DNA of 64,000 bases from Flavobacterium sp. ASV13 (GTDB taxonomy: Bacteria > Bacteroidota > Bacteroidia > Flavobacteriales > Flavobacteriaceae): NCBI RefSeq assembly GCF_000745775.1, contig NZ_JQJY01000002.1:620001-684000 (forward strand). Reading direction: 5' to 3'. Below the pieces are notes generated by a model that was not told where the DNA came from, did not search any database, and was given only the letters and a program-made list of their open reading frames with translations. The translations under genes and the position numbers were made by a program. Below are positions 51,195-59,400 of this stretch, one piece after another (positions within the stretch are counted from its first letter, which is position 1; the number at the start of each line of letters is the position of its first letter).

Positions 51195-52757
51195 TTAATA
51201 ACTATCATTTTGTTTTGTTCCCGGGTTGTTATCCATTTCCAATTGTGGAATAGGGAAAAATTCTCTTCCTGGCGCATATGAGTTAAACTCAACATCTCTT
51301 GTTTTTAACCAAGCTAGTTTTGTAGCATCCTGCAACCATCCCCAACGACGGATATCGTCAAAACGGTGTCCTTCAAGAGGGAATTCTAAGAATCTTTCGT
51401 GTCCAATTTGATCTCTCATTTGAGCCTGATTCATTCCTGGTTTTGCTGTTGCTAAATCTGGCAAGTTCACTCTGTTTCTTACCATTTGAATATACGTGTA
51501 AGCTCCAGGAGTATCTCCGGTTTCATTTAAAGTTTCAGCATACATTAATAAGATATCAGCATATCTTAACAAACGTTCGTTAATTCCTGATCTCCAATCG
51601 TATTCATCGGCAAATTGACCATCTGAATTTTGGTATTTTCTGCAGAAGATATCATTTAAATCGGCTGGACTTGTTGCATAAAAAGTGGCAAAATCTTTTC
51701 CGTACAATTGCATTCCGCCTGGTTTATTATAAAATATTGTCGCGTCTAAACGAGGATCTACAGCATTTGTTTTTGTTTTTTCCTGCTGATATTCATTAAA
51801 TAATGTCCATGAAGGCTGAACGTCTGTCCATCCAAAAGCTCTTGGTGCATATGTAATAGCGCGGGCAGAAGTTTTTCCCCAACCTGAAGCAGGTGCACCG
51901 CCCCATCCTAAATCAACTCCACCTGCATCTCTACTGAATTGCACTTCAAAAAGAGATTCAGAATTGTTTTCATTTGTAGTAGTAAAGTTGTCTCTGTAGT
52001 TTGAAACTAATGAGTAAACTCCTAAATCAATTACTTGTTTGAAAGTTGTTTTTGCGTTTGCAAAATCTTTAGTAAACAAATAGGCTTTTCCTAAATATCC
52101 TAAGGCGGCTCCTTTTGTTGCGCGTCCTTTTTGCCCTTTATCTATTCCTGTAATTGCGTCATAAGATGTTGGAAGCAATTCGGCAGCAGCCTTAAAATCG
52201 GCAATAACCTGAGCCCAACCTTCTGCTTCTGTTTTTTGTGGAGTGTAAAGTTTTATTTCTGTTGGCAACGGAACATTTTTAAACATGTTTACTGCATGGA
52301 AGAAATATAGACCTCTTAAAAAATAAGCTTGTCCTAAAATTCTGTTTTTAAGAGCTGCATCTTCAAATTGTATTTCTGGAACATTTGTCAAAACTTGATT
52401 TGCACGGTAAATTCCCTGATAATAGGTTTCAAAAGCCCAACCGTAAATTGCAGGATCTGTTGGGTTTGAGTTGAAACGACCTACATTGTACATCGCTCCC
52501 CAAGGGCTATTACTGCGCGTATCATCACCTTTTAAATCTAAAAGCAATGGCGTGCTTCTCATATAAGTTCCATCTGTAAGCAAACTTCCGTAAGCGGCAT
52601 TTACTCCTTCGATAGCATCTTGATCTGTTTTCCAAAATGAACCTGCAGTTTCAACGTTTGGGTCCACCTGGTTCAAGTCTTCATTATCAACACAGCTTGT
52701 GGTAACAAGTGCTAATGAAAAGAAAACTGTTATATAGTTAAATACTTTATATTTCAT
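51195..52757 (-). CDS. SusD/RagB nutrient-binding lipoprotein
   Basis: Surface glycan-binding lid of a SusCD import complex. The signal ends in TTSCVDNEDLNQVDP, with acidic residues following the lipid Cys. The family's helical TPR core is visible as YQGIYRANQVLTNVPEI, LRGLYFFHAVNMFKNVPLPT and GYLGKAYLFTKDFANAKTTF. The C-terminal RYADILLMYAETLNETG and FPLEGHRFDDIRRWG are standard. At 520 residues it is full length. It is 30 bases after susC. Confidence 0.94.
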   Translation of the reverse strand: MKYKVFNYITVFFSLALVTTSCVDNEDLNQVDPNVETAGSFWKTDQDAIEGVNAAYGSLLTDGTYMRSTPLLLDLKGDDTRSNSPWGAMYNVGRFNSNPTDPAIYGWAFETYYQGIYRANQVLTNVPEIQFEDAALKNRILGQAYFLRGLYFFHAVNMFKNVPLPTEIKLYTPQKTEAEGWAQVIADFKAAAELLPTSYDAITGIDKGQKGRATKGAALGYLGKAYLFTKDFANAKTTFKQVIDLGVYSLVSNYRDNFTTTNENNSESLFEVQFSRDAGGVDLGWGGAPASGWGKTSARAITYAPRAFGWTDVQPSWTLFNEYQQEKTKTNAVDPRLDATIFYNKPGGMQLYGKDFATFYATSPADLNDIFCRKYQNSDGQFADEYDWRSGINERLLRYADILLMYAETLNETGDTPGAYTYIQMVRNRVNLPDLATAKPGMNQAQMRDQIGHERFLEFPLEGHRFDDIRRWGWLQDATKLAWLKTRDVEFNSYAPGREFFPIPQLEMDNNPGTKQNDSY

Positions 52758-52787
52758 TTTAATTCGTTTTAAATTGGTTAGGCTAGT

Positions 52788-55700
52788 TTAAAAAGTTACT
52801 TCAACACCCAAAGAAATTGTTCTTGGATTTGGGAATGATCCAGCATCATATCCTCTAGAGAATAATCCATCATTGTAATTAAAATCTGGATCGTAACCTC
52901 TGTATTTGCTAATGATCCATAAGTTTTGACCATTTACATATACTTTCGCTCTTTGAATAAACAAATCTTTTGGCATTGGAATTGAATATCCTATTTCCAA
53001 TGTCTGCAATTTGATATAATCACCACTTTCAATAAATCTGTCAGAATCTCTTGCGTTTCCGTTTGGATCTCCAATAATCGGACGAGGAACATTTGTATTT
53101 GTATTTGTTGGCGTCCAGTAGTTCAATGCGTCCACACTATGATTTCCATATTGCTCTGTCATTAAATTACGATACAATCCGTTGAATACTTTGTTTCCTC
53201 CTGAACCTTGCCAGAACATAGAGAAATCCCAATTTTTATAATTTGCACCAAAATTGATTCCGTAGCTGTATTTCGGAATTGTAACTCCCATAAACTTTCT
53301 ATCAGCATCTGTAATCTGGCCGTCACCATTTAAATCAGCGAATTTAAGATCTCCAACACCTGCATTAGTCTGAGTTGGTGAAGAAGCTAAGTCCGCAGCA
53401 TTTTGGAAAATTCCAGCAACTTGATACGTATAAAGTTCTCCGATAGATCTTCCAACTTCTGTTTTTGAAGCTGCTCCATAAATTGGATTTCCGTCAAGAC
53501 CAATTTGTAAAACCTCATTTTTCAAGGTTCCTAAGTTTGCCGAAATATTGTATTTAAATTCGTGGTGATTGTTGTTGTACGTTGCTGTAAACTCAAAACC
53601 ACTGTTTTTAACCGCTCCTGCATTTGTTGTAATACTTGCTGGGAATGCTCCAGTTGAATAAGGCAACGGAACTCCAATCAATAAATCTGTTGATTTTTTC
53701 TGATAGTACTCAGCTGTAATCTGTAAATCGTTATCTAAGAATCCAAGCTCAACAGCAACGTTTGAAGTAGCTGTTTTTTCCCAGTGAACATTTGGGTCAA
53801 TAGCACTTACAACTGTAGTTCCAGGCGCTAAAGTATTATTGAAATCGTATCCTGCAAAAGCATTGATCGTTGGCGAATATGCATAAACACCAAGTGTATT
53901 GTTTCCTAATTCTCCGTAACCTCCTCTTAATTTAATTGTGTTAAACCAATCTGGCAAATGGATGAATTTCTCGTTGCTTAATTTCCAAGCTCCAGAGAAA
54001 GAGTAGAAATTTGCTGTATTATTGTCTTCACTAAAAAGAGACGTTTTGTCTTGTCTGAAGTTTCCTGTAATGAAATAACGATCATCGTAAGAATAATTCA
54101 AACGGCTTAAGTAAGAGATATTTGTAAGTGTGTTTTTGTATTCACCAGCACTTGTAGCATCAGCATATTGAATTTGGCTGATTTCGCCTGGCGTGTATCC
54201 AACACCTCTTGACCAATGTCTGTAGTAATCATTTCTTTCTTGAATCCATCCGCCTAAAGCATCGATTTTATGTTTGTCCAAAGTAATTTCGTAAGTCAAT
54301 AAATTGTTTACGAAAGTTCTTTGTTGGTTTCCATTATCAACATCTAAAGAAGCTTCATCATTTGTTGTAATATAATACCATCCCAAATCACTTGGCGGAA
54401 TGAATTTTCTATTTTGAAAATCTAATCTATCGTAGCTTAAATCTAATTTGTATTTTAAGCCTTTGATAATTTCCAATTCTCCCCAAAGATCCCCAATAAA
54501 ACGGCTTCTTTGTCCATTGTTTGTAATCAGATTATTATATCCAATAACGTTCATAGAGATTGCTCTCTGTGTTAAGTTGTCAGTTCCACCGTAACCACCA
54601 AGTCTTTTTGAATCGTAAACTGGCATTGTTGGAACCGCTCCTAATAAATCAACAATTGCAGATTGTCCACCATTGTATTCATTAAAGTTTTCTTTACCTG
54701 ATTTTGTATATCCAATTTTTGAACCGTATTTGAATTTTCCTTTTTTACCATATAAATTCAAATTCATAGAATATCTTTCGTAATCTTGAGGCGAATTCAA
54801 ATAACTTGTATTTTTGAAATAATCTGTATTTAAGTTGTAGCCCAACGTTTCAGCTCCTCCACTAAAAGTAAGCGAGTGATTTTGAACAAGACCTGTCTTA
54901 AAAGCTTCTTTTTGCCAATTTGTATCTACATTTTTAATGTATGAAGGGCTGTTTGGATCATTTCCTGGCGCAATTCCTAATCCAGCATTTTGTTCAGCAG
55001 CCGATGTGATTTTTTGATACCCTACACGATCCGTTACATCCCATGTTTTAGCTACATTCTGAAAACCTACAAGCGATTTGTATTTAATGTCCAGTTTGCC
55101 TGACTTACCTTTTTTAGTCGTAATAATTATAACTCCATTTGCTCCCTGAACTCCATAAATAGCGGCTGCAGATGCATCTTTTAAAACCTGCATCGATTCG
55201 ATATCTCCTGGTGCAAAGTCATTCGGATTTGATACGATCATTCCGTCAATAACAAAAAGAGGGTTGTTATTTGTAAACGAGTTGATACCTCTAATCTTAA
55301 CATTCACAAATCCTCCAGGCTCTCCTGATGATTGCACGGTTACACCCGCAACCTGTCCCTGAAGCATTTTTGCAGGATCATACGTTACGGTTTTCTTAGC
55401 CGCTTCCATATCAACTACACCAATTGAACCGGTAAGATCGGCTTTCTTTTGTGTACCGTAACCTACCACTACTACTTCATTAAGTTTATTTGTGTCTTCT
55501 CTTAAGGCAAGGTCAATTTTTGATTGATTTCCTACTGTGATTTCTTGGTTCTGAAATCCTATAAATGAAAAAACTAAAACATCGTTTGGTGATGCCTTAA
55601 TCGAATACTCTCCATCAAAACCAGTTGTTGTAACGGTTTTGGTTCCTTTTATCATAATATTCACTCCCGGCAATGGTAATTTGTCCTGAGCCGAGGTAAC

Positions 55701-55832
55701 AACTCCGCTAATCGCTTTGCCTTGAGCCGACATTTGATTAGCAGAGAATAATAGCATCATTAATGCTAAAAGCCATTCTTTTTTTGGCAACAAAAAGTTG
55801 CAATAAAAAAATAATCGTTGGTTTGTTATCAT
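52788..55832 (-). CDS. SusC/RagA TonB-dependent receptor
   Basis: A 1014-residue outer-membrane transporter for oligosaccharides, energised by TonB. After the signal peptide comes a carboxypeptidase-regulatory-like domain (GKAISGVVTSAQDKLPLPG to about 115). A plug follows with NKLNEVVVVGYGTQKKADLTGSIG and RGINSFTNNNPLFVIDGM, then a 22-strand barrel ending in PRTISLGVEVTF. It starts the minus-strand arabinan transcript. An AraR-type palindrome lies 31 bases upstream. No dedicated anti-sigma or hybrid two-component regulator is adjacent, so AraR is the likely control. Confidence 0.95.
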   Translation of the reverse strand: MITNQRLFFYCNFLLPKKEWLLALMMLLFSANQMSAQGKAISGVVTSAQDKLPLPGVNIMIKGTKTVTTTGFDGEYSIKASPNDVLVFSFIGFQNQEITVGNQSKIDLALREDTNKLNEVVVVGYGTQKKADLTGSIGVVDMEAAKKTVTYDPAKMLQGQVAGVTVQSSGEPGGFVNVKIRGINSFTNNNPLFVIDGMIVSNPNDFAPGDIESMQVLKDASAAAIYGVQGANGVIIITTKKGKSGKLDIKYKSLVGFQNVAKTWDVTDRVGYQKITSAAEQNAGLGIAPGNDPNSPSYIKNVDTNWQKEAFKTGLVQNHSLTFSGGAETLGYNLNTDYFKNTSYLNSPQDYERYSMNLNLYGKKGKFKYGSKIGYTKSGKENFNEYNGGQSAIVDLLGAVPTMPVYDSKRLGGYGGTDNLTQRAISMNVIGYNNLITNNGQRSRFIGDLWGELEIIKGLKYKLDLSYDRLDFQNRKFIPPSDLGWYYITTNDEASLDVDNGNQQRTFVNNLLTYEITLDKHKIDALGGWIQERNDYYRHWSRGVGYTPGEISQIQYADATSAGEYKNTLTNISYLSRLNYSYDDRYFITGNFRQDKTSLFSEDNNTANFYSFSGAWKLSNEKFIHLPDWFNTIKLRGGYGELGNNTLGVYAYSPTINAFAGYDFNNTLAPGTTVVSAIDPNVHWEKTATSNVAVELGFLDNDLQITAEYYQKKSTDLLIGVPLPYSTGAFPASITTNAGAVKNSGFEFTATYNNNHHEFKYNISANLGTLKNEVLQIGLDGNPIYGAASKTEVGRSIGELYTYQVAGIFQNAADLASSPTQTNAGVGDLKFADLNGDGQITDADRKFMGVTIPKYSYGINFGANYKNWDFSMFWQGSGGNKVFNGLYRNLMTEQYGNHSVDALNYWTPTNTNTNVPRPIIGDPNGNARDSDRFIESGDYIKLQTLEIGYSIPMPKDLFIQRAKVYVNGQNLWIISKYRGYDPDFNYNDGLFSRGYDAGSFPNPRTISLGVEVTF

Positions 55833-55863
55833 AAGGTTTAATTAAGTTGGTTAGTGTATAATT

Positions 55864-55884
55864 ATAAGTGTTAATTTTACATTT
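55864..55884. promoter_or_regulatory. AraR operator candidate, susC side
   Basis: TAAGTGT-N7-ACATTTG. It sits between a TAAATTTA -7-like element (55886-55893, minus) and the susC ATG, where binding would block early transcription. The left arm is perfect, and the right arm differs from ACACTTA at two positions. Confidence 0.6.
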
Positions 55885-55963
55885 GTAAATTTAACTAAAA
55901 AAAAACCTCAAAAACAAATTAATATGGCAAAAAAACCGCTTAAAAAAAATACATATCATAAAT

Positions 55964-55984
55964 TAAGTGTGAAATACACATTAA
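55964..55984. promoter_or_regulatory. AraR operator candidate, middle of susC-araR gap
   Basis: TAAGTGT-N7-ACATTAA, part of a segment nearly repeated at 56317. The 558-base gap between susC and araR (55833-56390) holds four such palindromes and otherwise only A/T-rich DNA. Confidence 0.6.
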
Positions 55985-56028
55985 TAAATTGATGTTTTTT
56001 TCAAAAAAAAGACCTTTTTAAAGAGTTA

Positions 56029-56049
56029 TTTGTGTAAAATTTACACTTT
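56029..56049. promoter_or_regulatory. AraR operator candidate, third site in the gap
   Basis: TTTGTGT-N7-ACACTTT, with the centre AAAATTT giving a 15-bp palindromic core at 56032-56046. Together with the sites at 55864, 55964 and 56317 it could allow looping between the divergent promoters. Confidence 0.55.
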
Positions 56050-56316
56050 TTATCAAAAAGCCACTTTTTAATCAAAAAAACGACTTCTGAAAAAAAAATT
56101 ATAAATAGGCTGTTTTAGAATAATTTGCGGTTTAAAACATATTTTATTTGTAAATAAAATCTTGTTTATGAAGTTTAATTTTCTGCAAGAATTGCTTCGA
56201 ATATTAAAAAAACACCTTATTTTTGTTTCGAAAACGTTTGAAAATGATAAAATAAGCTTCTATTTGCTGTTTTATTATGATTTGTTTTAACTTCTTTTTT
56301 TGATAATTTTTGGTTT

Positions 56317-56337
56317 TAAGTGTGAAATCTACATTAA
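56317..56337. promoter_or_regulatory. AraR operator candidate, araR promoter
   Basis: TAAGTGT-N7-ACATTAA, nearly the same 30-base block as at 55964. It ends 29 bases before the -7-like TATATTTA (56366-56373) of araR, at the expected -33 region, fitting autoregulation. Confidence 0.62.
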
Positions 56338-56390
56338 TAAATTATGAAACGTATTAGGAAGTTTATATATTTACCACAAAATATAGATTT

Positions 56391-57080
56391 ATGCTAAACA
56401 GTTATAGCTCTGCTGATAAAGCGTTATTAGCGGTAGATTGTATCATTTTTGGTTTCGACAATCAGGGTTTAAAAATACTTTTGATCAAAAGGGACTTTGA
56501 GCCAGAAAAGGGCAAATGGTCTTTGATTGGGGGGTTTTTAAAGCGTGATGAAGTACTGGATAATGCCGCGACAAGAATTTTAAATACATACACAGGTTTA
56601 AACGATATTTATATGGAGCAGCTTTATGCATACTCTGAAATTGATCGAGACCCTGTTGAAAGAACCATTTCGGTTTCCTATTATGCTTTGATTAATATCG
56701 AAAATCATAATGCTGAATTGATTAAAAATTATCATGCGCAATGGTTTAGTATTACCGATGCGCCAAATCTGATTTTTGACCACAACGAAATGGTGGAACA
56801 TGCCATTAGAAGACTTCGATACAGAACTTCGATAAAACCAATCGGATTTGAATTGTTGCCGGAGAAATTCACCATGCGTCAATTATTAGAATTGTATGAA
56901 GCTATTTTGAGCAAAGAATTAGACAAACGAAACTTTATAAGCAAAATCAATTCTTTAGAAATCCTGAATAAACTGGATGAAAAAGATATGGGATCTTCTC
57001 GTAAAGGATCTTACCTCTATACTTTCAATAAAGAGAAATATGAAGAAAAATTACTTAACGATTTTGTGCTGAATTTATAA
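56391..57080 (+). CDS. araR: AraR, Nudix-fold arabinose regulator
   Basis: A 229-residue two-domain protein. Residues about 10-140 have a Nudix fold (KILLIKRDFEPEKGKWSLIGGFLKRDE). The hydrolase box is broken: after G-x5-E the REUxEE part reads RILNTY, so it cannot hydrolyse and should act as a sensor. The C-terminal half, EKFTMRQLLELYEAILSKELD, then SRKGSYLYTFNKEKYEEKL, is the winged helix of NrtR-type regulators. In Bacteroides thetaiotaomicron the homologous AraR in the arabinan locus senses L-arabinose. Here it is divergent from susC, next to all arabinose genes, and flanked by palindromes. Confidence 0.88.
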   Translation: MLNSYSSADKALLAVDCIIFGFDNQGLKILLIKRDFEPEKGKWSLIGGFLKRDEVLDNAATRILNTYTGLNDIYMEQLYAYSEIDRDPVERTISVSYYALINIENHNAELIKNYHAQWFSITDAPNLIFDHNEMVEHAIRRLRYRTSIKPIGFELLPEKFTMRQLLELYEAILSKELDKRNFISKINSLEILNKLDEKDMGSSRKGSYLYTFNKEKYEEKLLNDFVLNL

Positions 57081-57142
57081 ATGATTGGCCCGCAGATCGA
57101 GCGGATCAAACTGATTTACACAGATTATTTTTTATATTTTAA

Positions 57143-57185
57143 AAAAAACAAAACCCTGAAAGCCACAAACTTTCAGGGTTTTTAC
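57143..57185 (+). terminator. terminator of araR
   Basis: AACCCTGAAAG (57152-57162) pairs with CTTTCAGGGTT (57170-57180), with A and T runs. The 255-base gap to tal also contains CGCAGAT-type short repeats. Confidence 0.88.
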
Positions 57186-57335
57186 TTCAATAAAACTACT
57201 TATTAAAAAACTAAACAAATTTTCTTTTTAAAATTGCCCGCAGATTACACCGATTAAACGGATTACCACAGATTAAGTTTTTATAGAAAAACCGTGAAAA
57301 CCTGTTTCATCCGTAGAACCCGTGGGCCATAAAAA

Positions 57336-57992
57336 TTAACTATTCCCTTTTTGGTAATCTGCTAAAAATTGTGCTAAACCAATGTCTGTCAACGGATGTT
57401 TCAACAACCCTTCAATTGCACTTAATGGTCCGGTAATAACATCAGATCCAATTTTTGCACAATTGATAATGTGCATTACGTTACGAACTGAAGCTGCCAA
57501 AATTTGAGTTTCATATCCAAAATTGTCATAAATCAATCTGATTTCTTCAATCAAATTCATCCCGTCAGTCGAAACATCATCCAAACGCCCGATAAACGGA
57601 GAAACATAAGTTGCTCCAGCTTTTGCAGCCAATAACGCCTGACCTGAAGAAAACACCAAAGTACAATTGGTTCTAATTCCTTTATTGGCAAAATATCGGA
57701 TTGCTTTTACACCGTCTTTTATCATCGGGATTTTAACTACAATCTGAGGATGCAACGCTGCTAATTTTTCGCCTTCGGCAATCATACCTTCAAAATCGGT
57801 CGAAATTACTTCGGCACTTACATCGCCTTCTACCAATTCACAAATTTTTATGTAATGGTCTAAAATGTTCTGCGCTCCTGTTATTCCTTCTTTCGCCATT
57901 AATGACGGATTTGTAGTTACTCCATCTAAAACCCCTAAATCATTGGCTTCTTTAATATCTTTTAAATTTGCTGTATCTATAAAAAATTTCAT
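57336..57992 (-). CDS. tal: transaldolase (short, fructose-6-phosphate aldolase-like form)
   Basis: A 218-residue class I aldolase: MKFFIDTANLKDIKEANDLGVLDGVTTNPSL at the start and the Schiff-base Lys in VVKIPMIKDG. YVSPFIGRLDDVSTDG closes the active site. It links sedoheptulose- and fructose-phosphates in the pentose phosphate pathway, the exit route for xylulose-5-phosphate from arabinose. The AraR-type palindrome and the TACATTTG (minus, 58159-58166) upstream tie it to the arabinose regulon. Confidence 0.93.
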   Translation of the reverse strand: MKFFIDTANLKDIKEANDLGVLDGVTTNPSLMAKEGITGAQNILDHYIKICELVEGDVSAEVISTDFEGMIAEGEKLAALHPQIVVKIPMIKDGVKAIRYFANKGIRTNCTLVFSSGQALLAAKAGATYVSPFIGRLDDVSTDGMNLIEEIRLIYDNFGYETQILAASVRNVMHIINCAKIGSDVITGPLSAIEGLLKHPLTDIGLAQFLADYQKGNS

Positions 57993-58137
57993 TTGTCTTT
58001 TTTTTGATTGGTTATAATGTTTTCTGTGCCGCTATTTTTAATAGAAAATCCGGAATTTCAAATAAAAAAATGGCCTTAAAATGTTTCTTTTTACAGAATT
58101 TCGAAAGAAAATCATTCTGTCAAAACGAAATAAATAA

Positions 58138-58158
58138 TAAGTGTAAAATTTACATTTA
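58138..58158. promoter_or_regulatory. AraR operator candidate, tal promoter
   Basis: TAAGTGT-N7-ACATTTA. It directly adjoins the minus-strand -7 element TACATTTG (58159-58166), in a place to block transcription start. The remainder of the 307-base gap between tal and the GntR gene (57993-58299) shows nothing else. Confidence 0.65.
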
Positions 58159-58299
58159 CAAATGTATGCAAAATAATTCCACAAAAACAAAAAAATTGTT
58201 TCCTTATTTTTTTAATTAAAAAGATGCTGATTTATCAAGCAAAAAGAAATTTGCTTGAAATATAATTTAGAAGAAAAAGAAAATACTCTTTTTTGAAGA

Positions 58300-59298
58300 T
58301 TACAAAGAATTACGCATAATCAAAGACGATTTGTTCTCGATTTGTTCTTTTTTTCCTTTCAAAACCATTTCGGCTAAAATTTTTCCCATCGTTTCAAAAT
58401 GAGTCGAAATTGTTGTAATTCCGTTTGCTACGATCTTTTTTAATCGTGTTTCGTTATAAGAAATTATTCCGAAATCAATTCCTAATTTCAAATTCTGATT
58501 TCTTGCATTCTCAATTACATGAACCAATTCACGATCAGTTGGAATAATATAAACATCGCCAATATTGATTTTTCGATCTGTAAATTCGTTTATAATTTCA
58601 TATTCAAAATTGTATTCGTAACAAAAAGCCTCAAAACCCAATTTCATACCAAGCGGCTCTCTAAATCCGGGGAAAATTAAAATCAGTTTTTTGTAGTTTT
58701 TCAATCTTCCTTTTGCGTTATACAAACCTTCAAAAATATCTTTTTCGTGATTTTGATAAATAGCAGGATACGCTTTCAAATCGGGATTGGTCTGATCCAG
58801 TATAATAACATCACCTACTGGTAGGGTTTTTATTGAAGCCGCTGTATCAAGCAAATTTGTTGGCATGATAATATATTTTGTGTAATTGCCATTACTGTCA
58901 TTTATGAGCTTTTGAAAAACCTGAATATTGAAATGATGAAAGAAAATATCGACCTGAACATTTTTTCCGATACTTTTTAAAAACGAATTATAAATGTCTT
59001 CCTTGAAAATATTCAATTCATCAAAAAGTAAAAAAACCTTCTGTTTTATAGTGGTTTCAACGCTTTTAACATAATAACCTTTGCCAGGAATGGCGTAAAT
59101 AATTCCTCTTTTTTTCAATTCGTCATAGGCTAATAAAACCGTATCGCGTGACAATGAAAAAGCCAGACAAACTTTATTGACCGACGGAAGACGATCGCCT
59201 TTCACCAATTTTTCTTCATCAATCGCCTTTTCAATTGAAAGAATTATCTGCTTATATTTTGGCAAGCCAATGTTATTCTGGATAGAAATAATATTCAT
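58300..59298 (-). CDS. GntR-family regulator with LacI-like effector domain
   Basis: A GntR winged helix (LPKYKQIILSIEKAIDEEKLVKGDRLPSVNKVCLAFSLSRDTVLLAYDELKKRGIIYAIPGKGYYV) is followed by about 230 residues resembling a periplasmic-binding-protein fold (IIILDQTNPDLKAYPAIY, LGIDFGIISYNETRLKKIVANGITTISTHFETMGKILAEMVLKG). The ligand is probably a sugar. The frame runs up to a TTG at 59352, but the ATG at 59298 is preferred. The repeats at 59331 then fall in the shared promoter region with the divergent aldose epimerase. Likely controls the galactan genes. Confidence 0.88.
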   Translation of the reverse strand: MNIISIQNNIGLPKYKQIILSIEKAIDEEKLVKGDRLPSVNKVCLAFSLSRDTVLLAYDELKKRGIIYAIPGKGYYVKSVETTIKQKVFLLFDELNIFKEDIYNSFLKSIGKNVQVDIFFHHFNIQVFQKLINDSNGNYTKYIIMPTNLLDTAASIKTLPVGDVIILDQTNPDLKAYPAIYQNHEKDIFEGLYNAKGRLKNYKKLILIFPGFREPLGMKLGFEAFCYEYNFEYEIINEFTDRKINIGDVYIIPTDRELVHVIENARNQNLKLGIDFGIISYNETRLKKIVANGITTISTHFETMGKILAEMVLKGKKEQIENKSSLIMRNSL

Positions 59299-59330
59299 GG
59301 AAATTGAAATTTTGGCGCAATATACGAAAA

Positions 59331-59347
59331 ACTGGTAGGTACTGGTA
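59331..59347. promoter_or_regulatory. direct repeat operator candidate for the GntR regulator
   Basis: ACTGGTA occurs at 59331-59337 and 59341-59347, ten bases apart (one helix turn), between the divergent GntR and galM starts. It sits where the -33 element of the galM promoter should be. Confidence 0.55.
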
Positions 59348-59368
59348 TGCAAAAGTAGAAAATGTTTC

Positions 59369-59376
59369 TAATTTTG
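59369..59376 (+). promoter_or_regulatory. -7 element of the galM-GH53-GH2 genes
   Basis: TAATTTTG matches TAnnTTTG, 24 bases before the ATG at 59401. Its place argues against the longer galM frame that starts at 59362. Confidence 0.6.
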
Positions 59377-59400
59377 AATTTCACTTTTGTCAAAAATACC

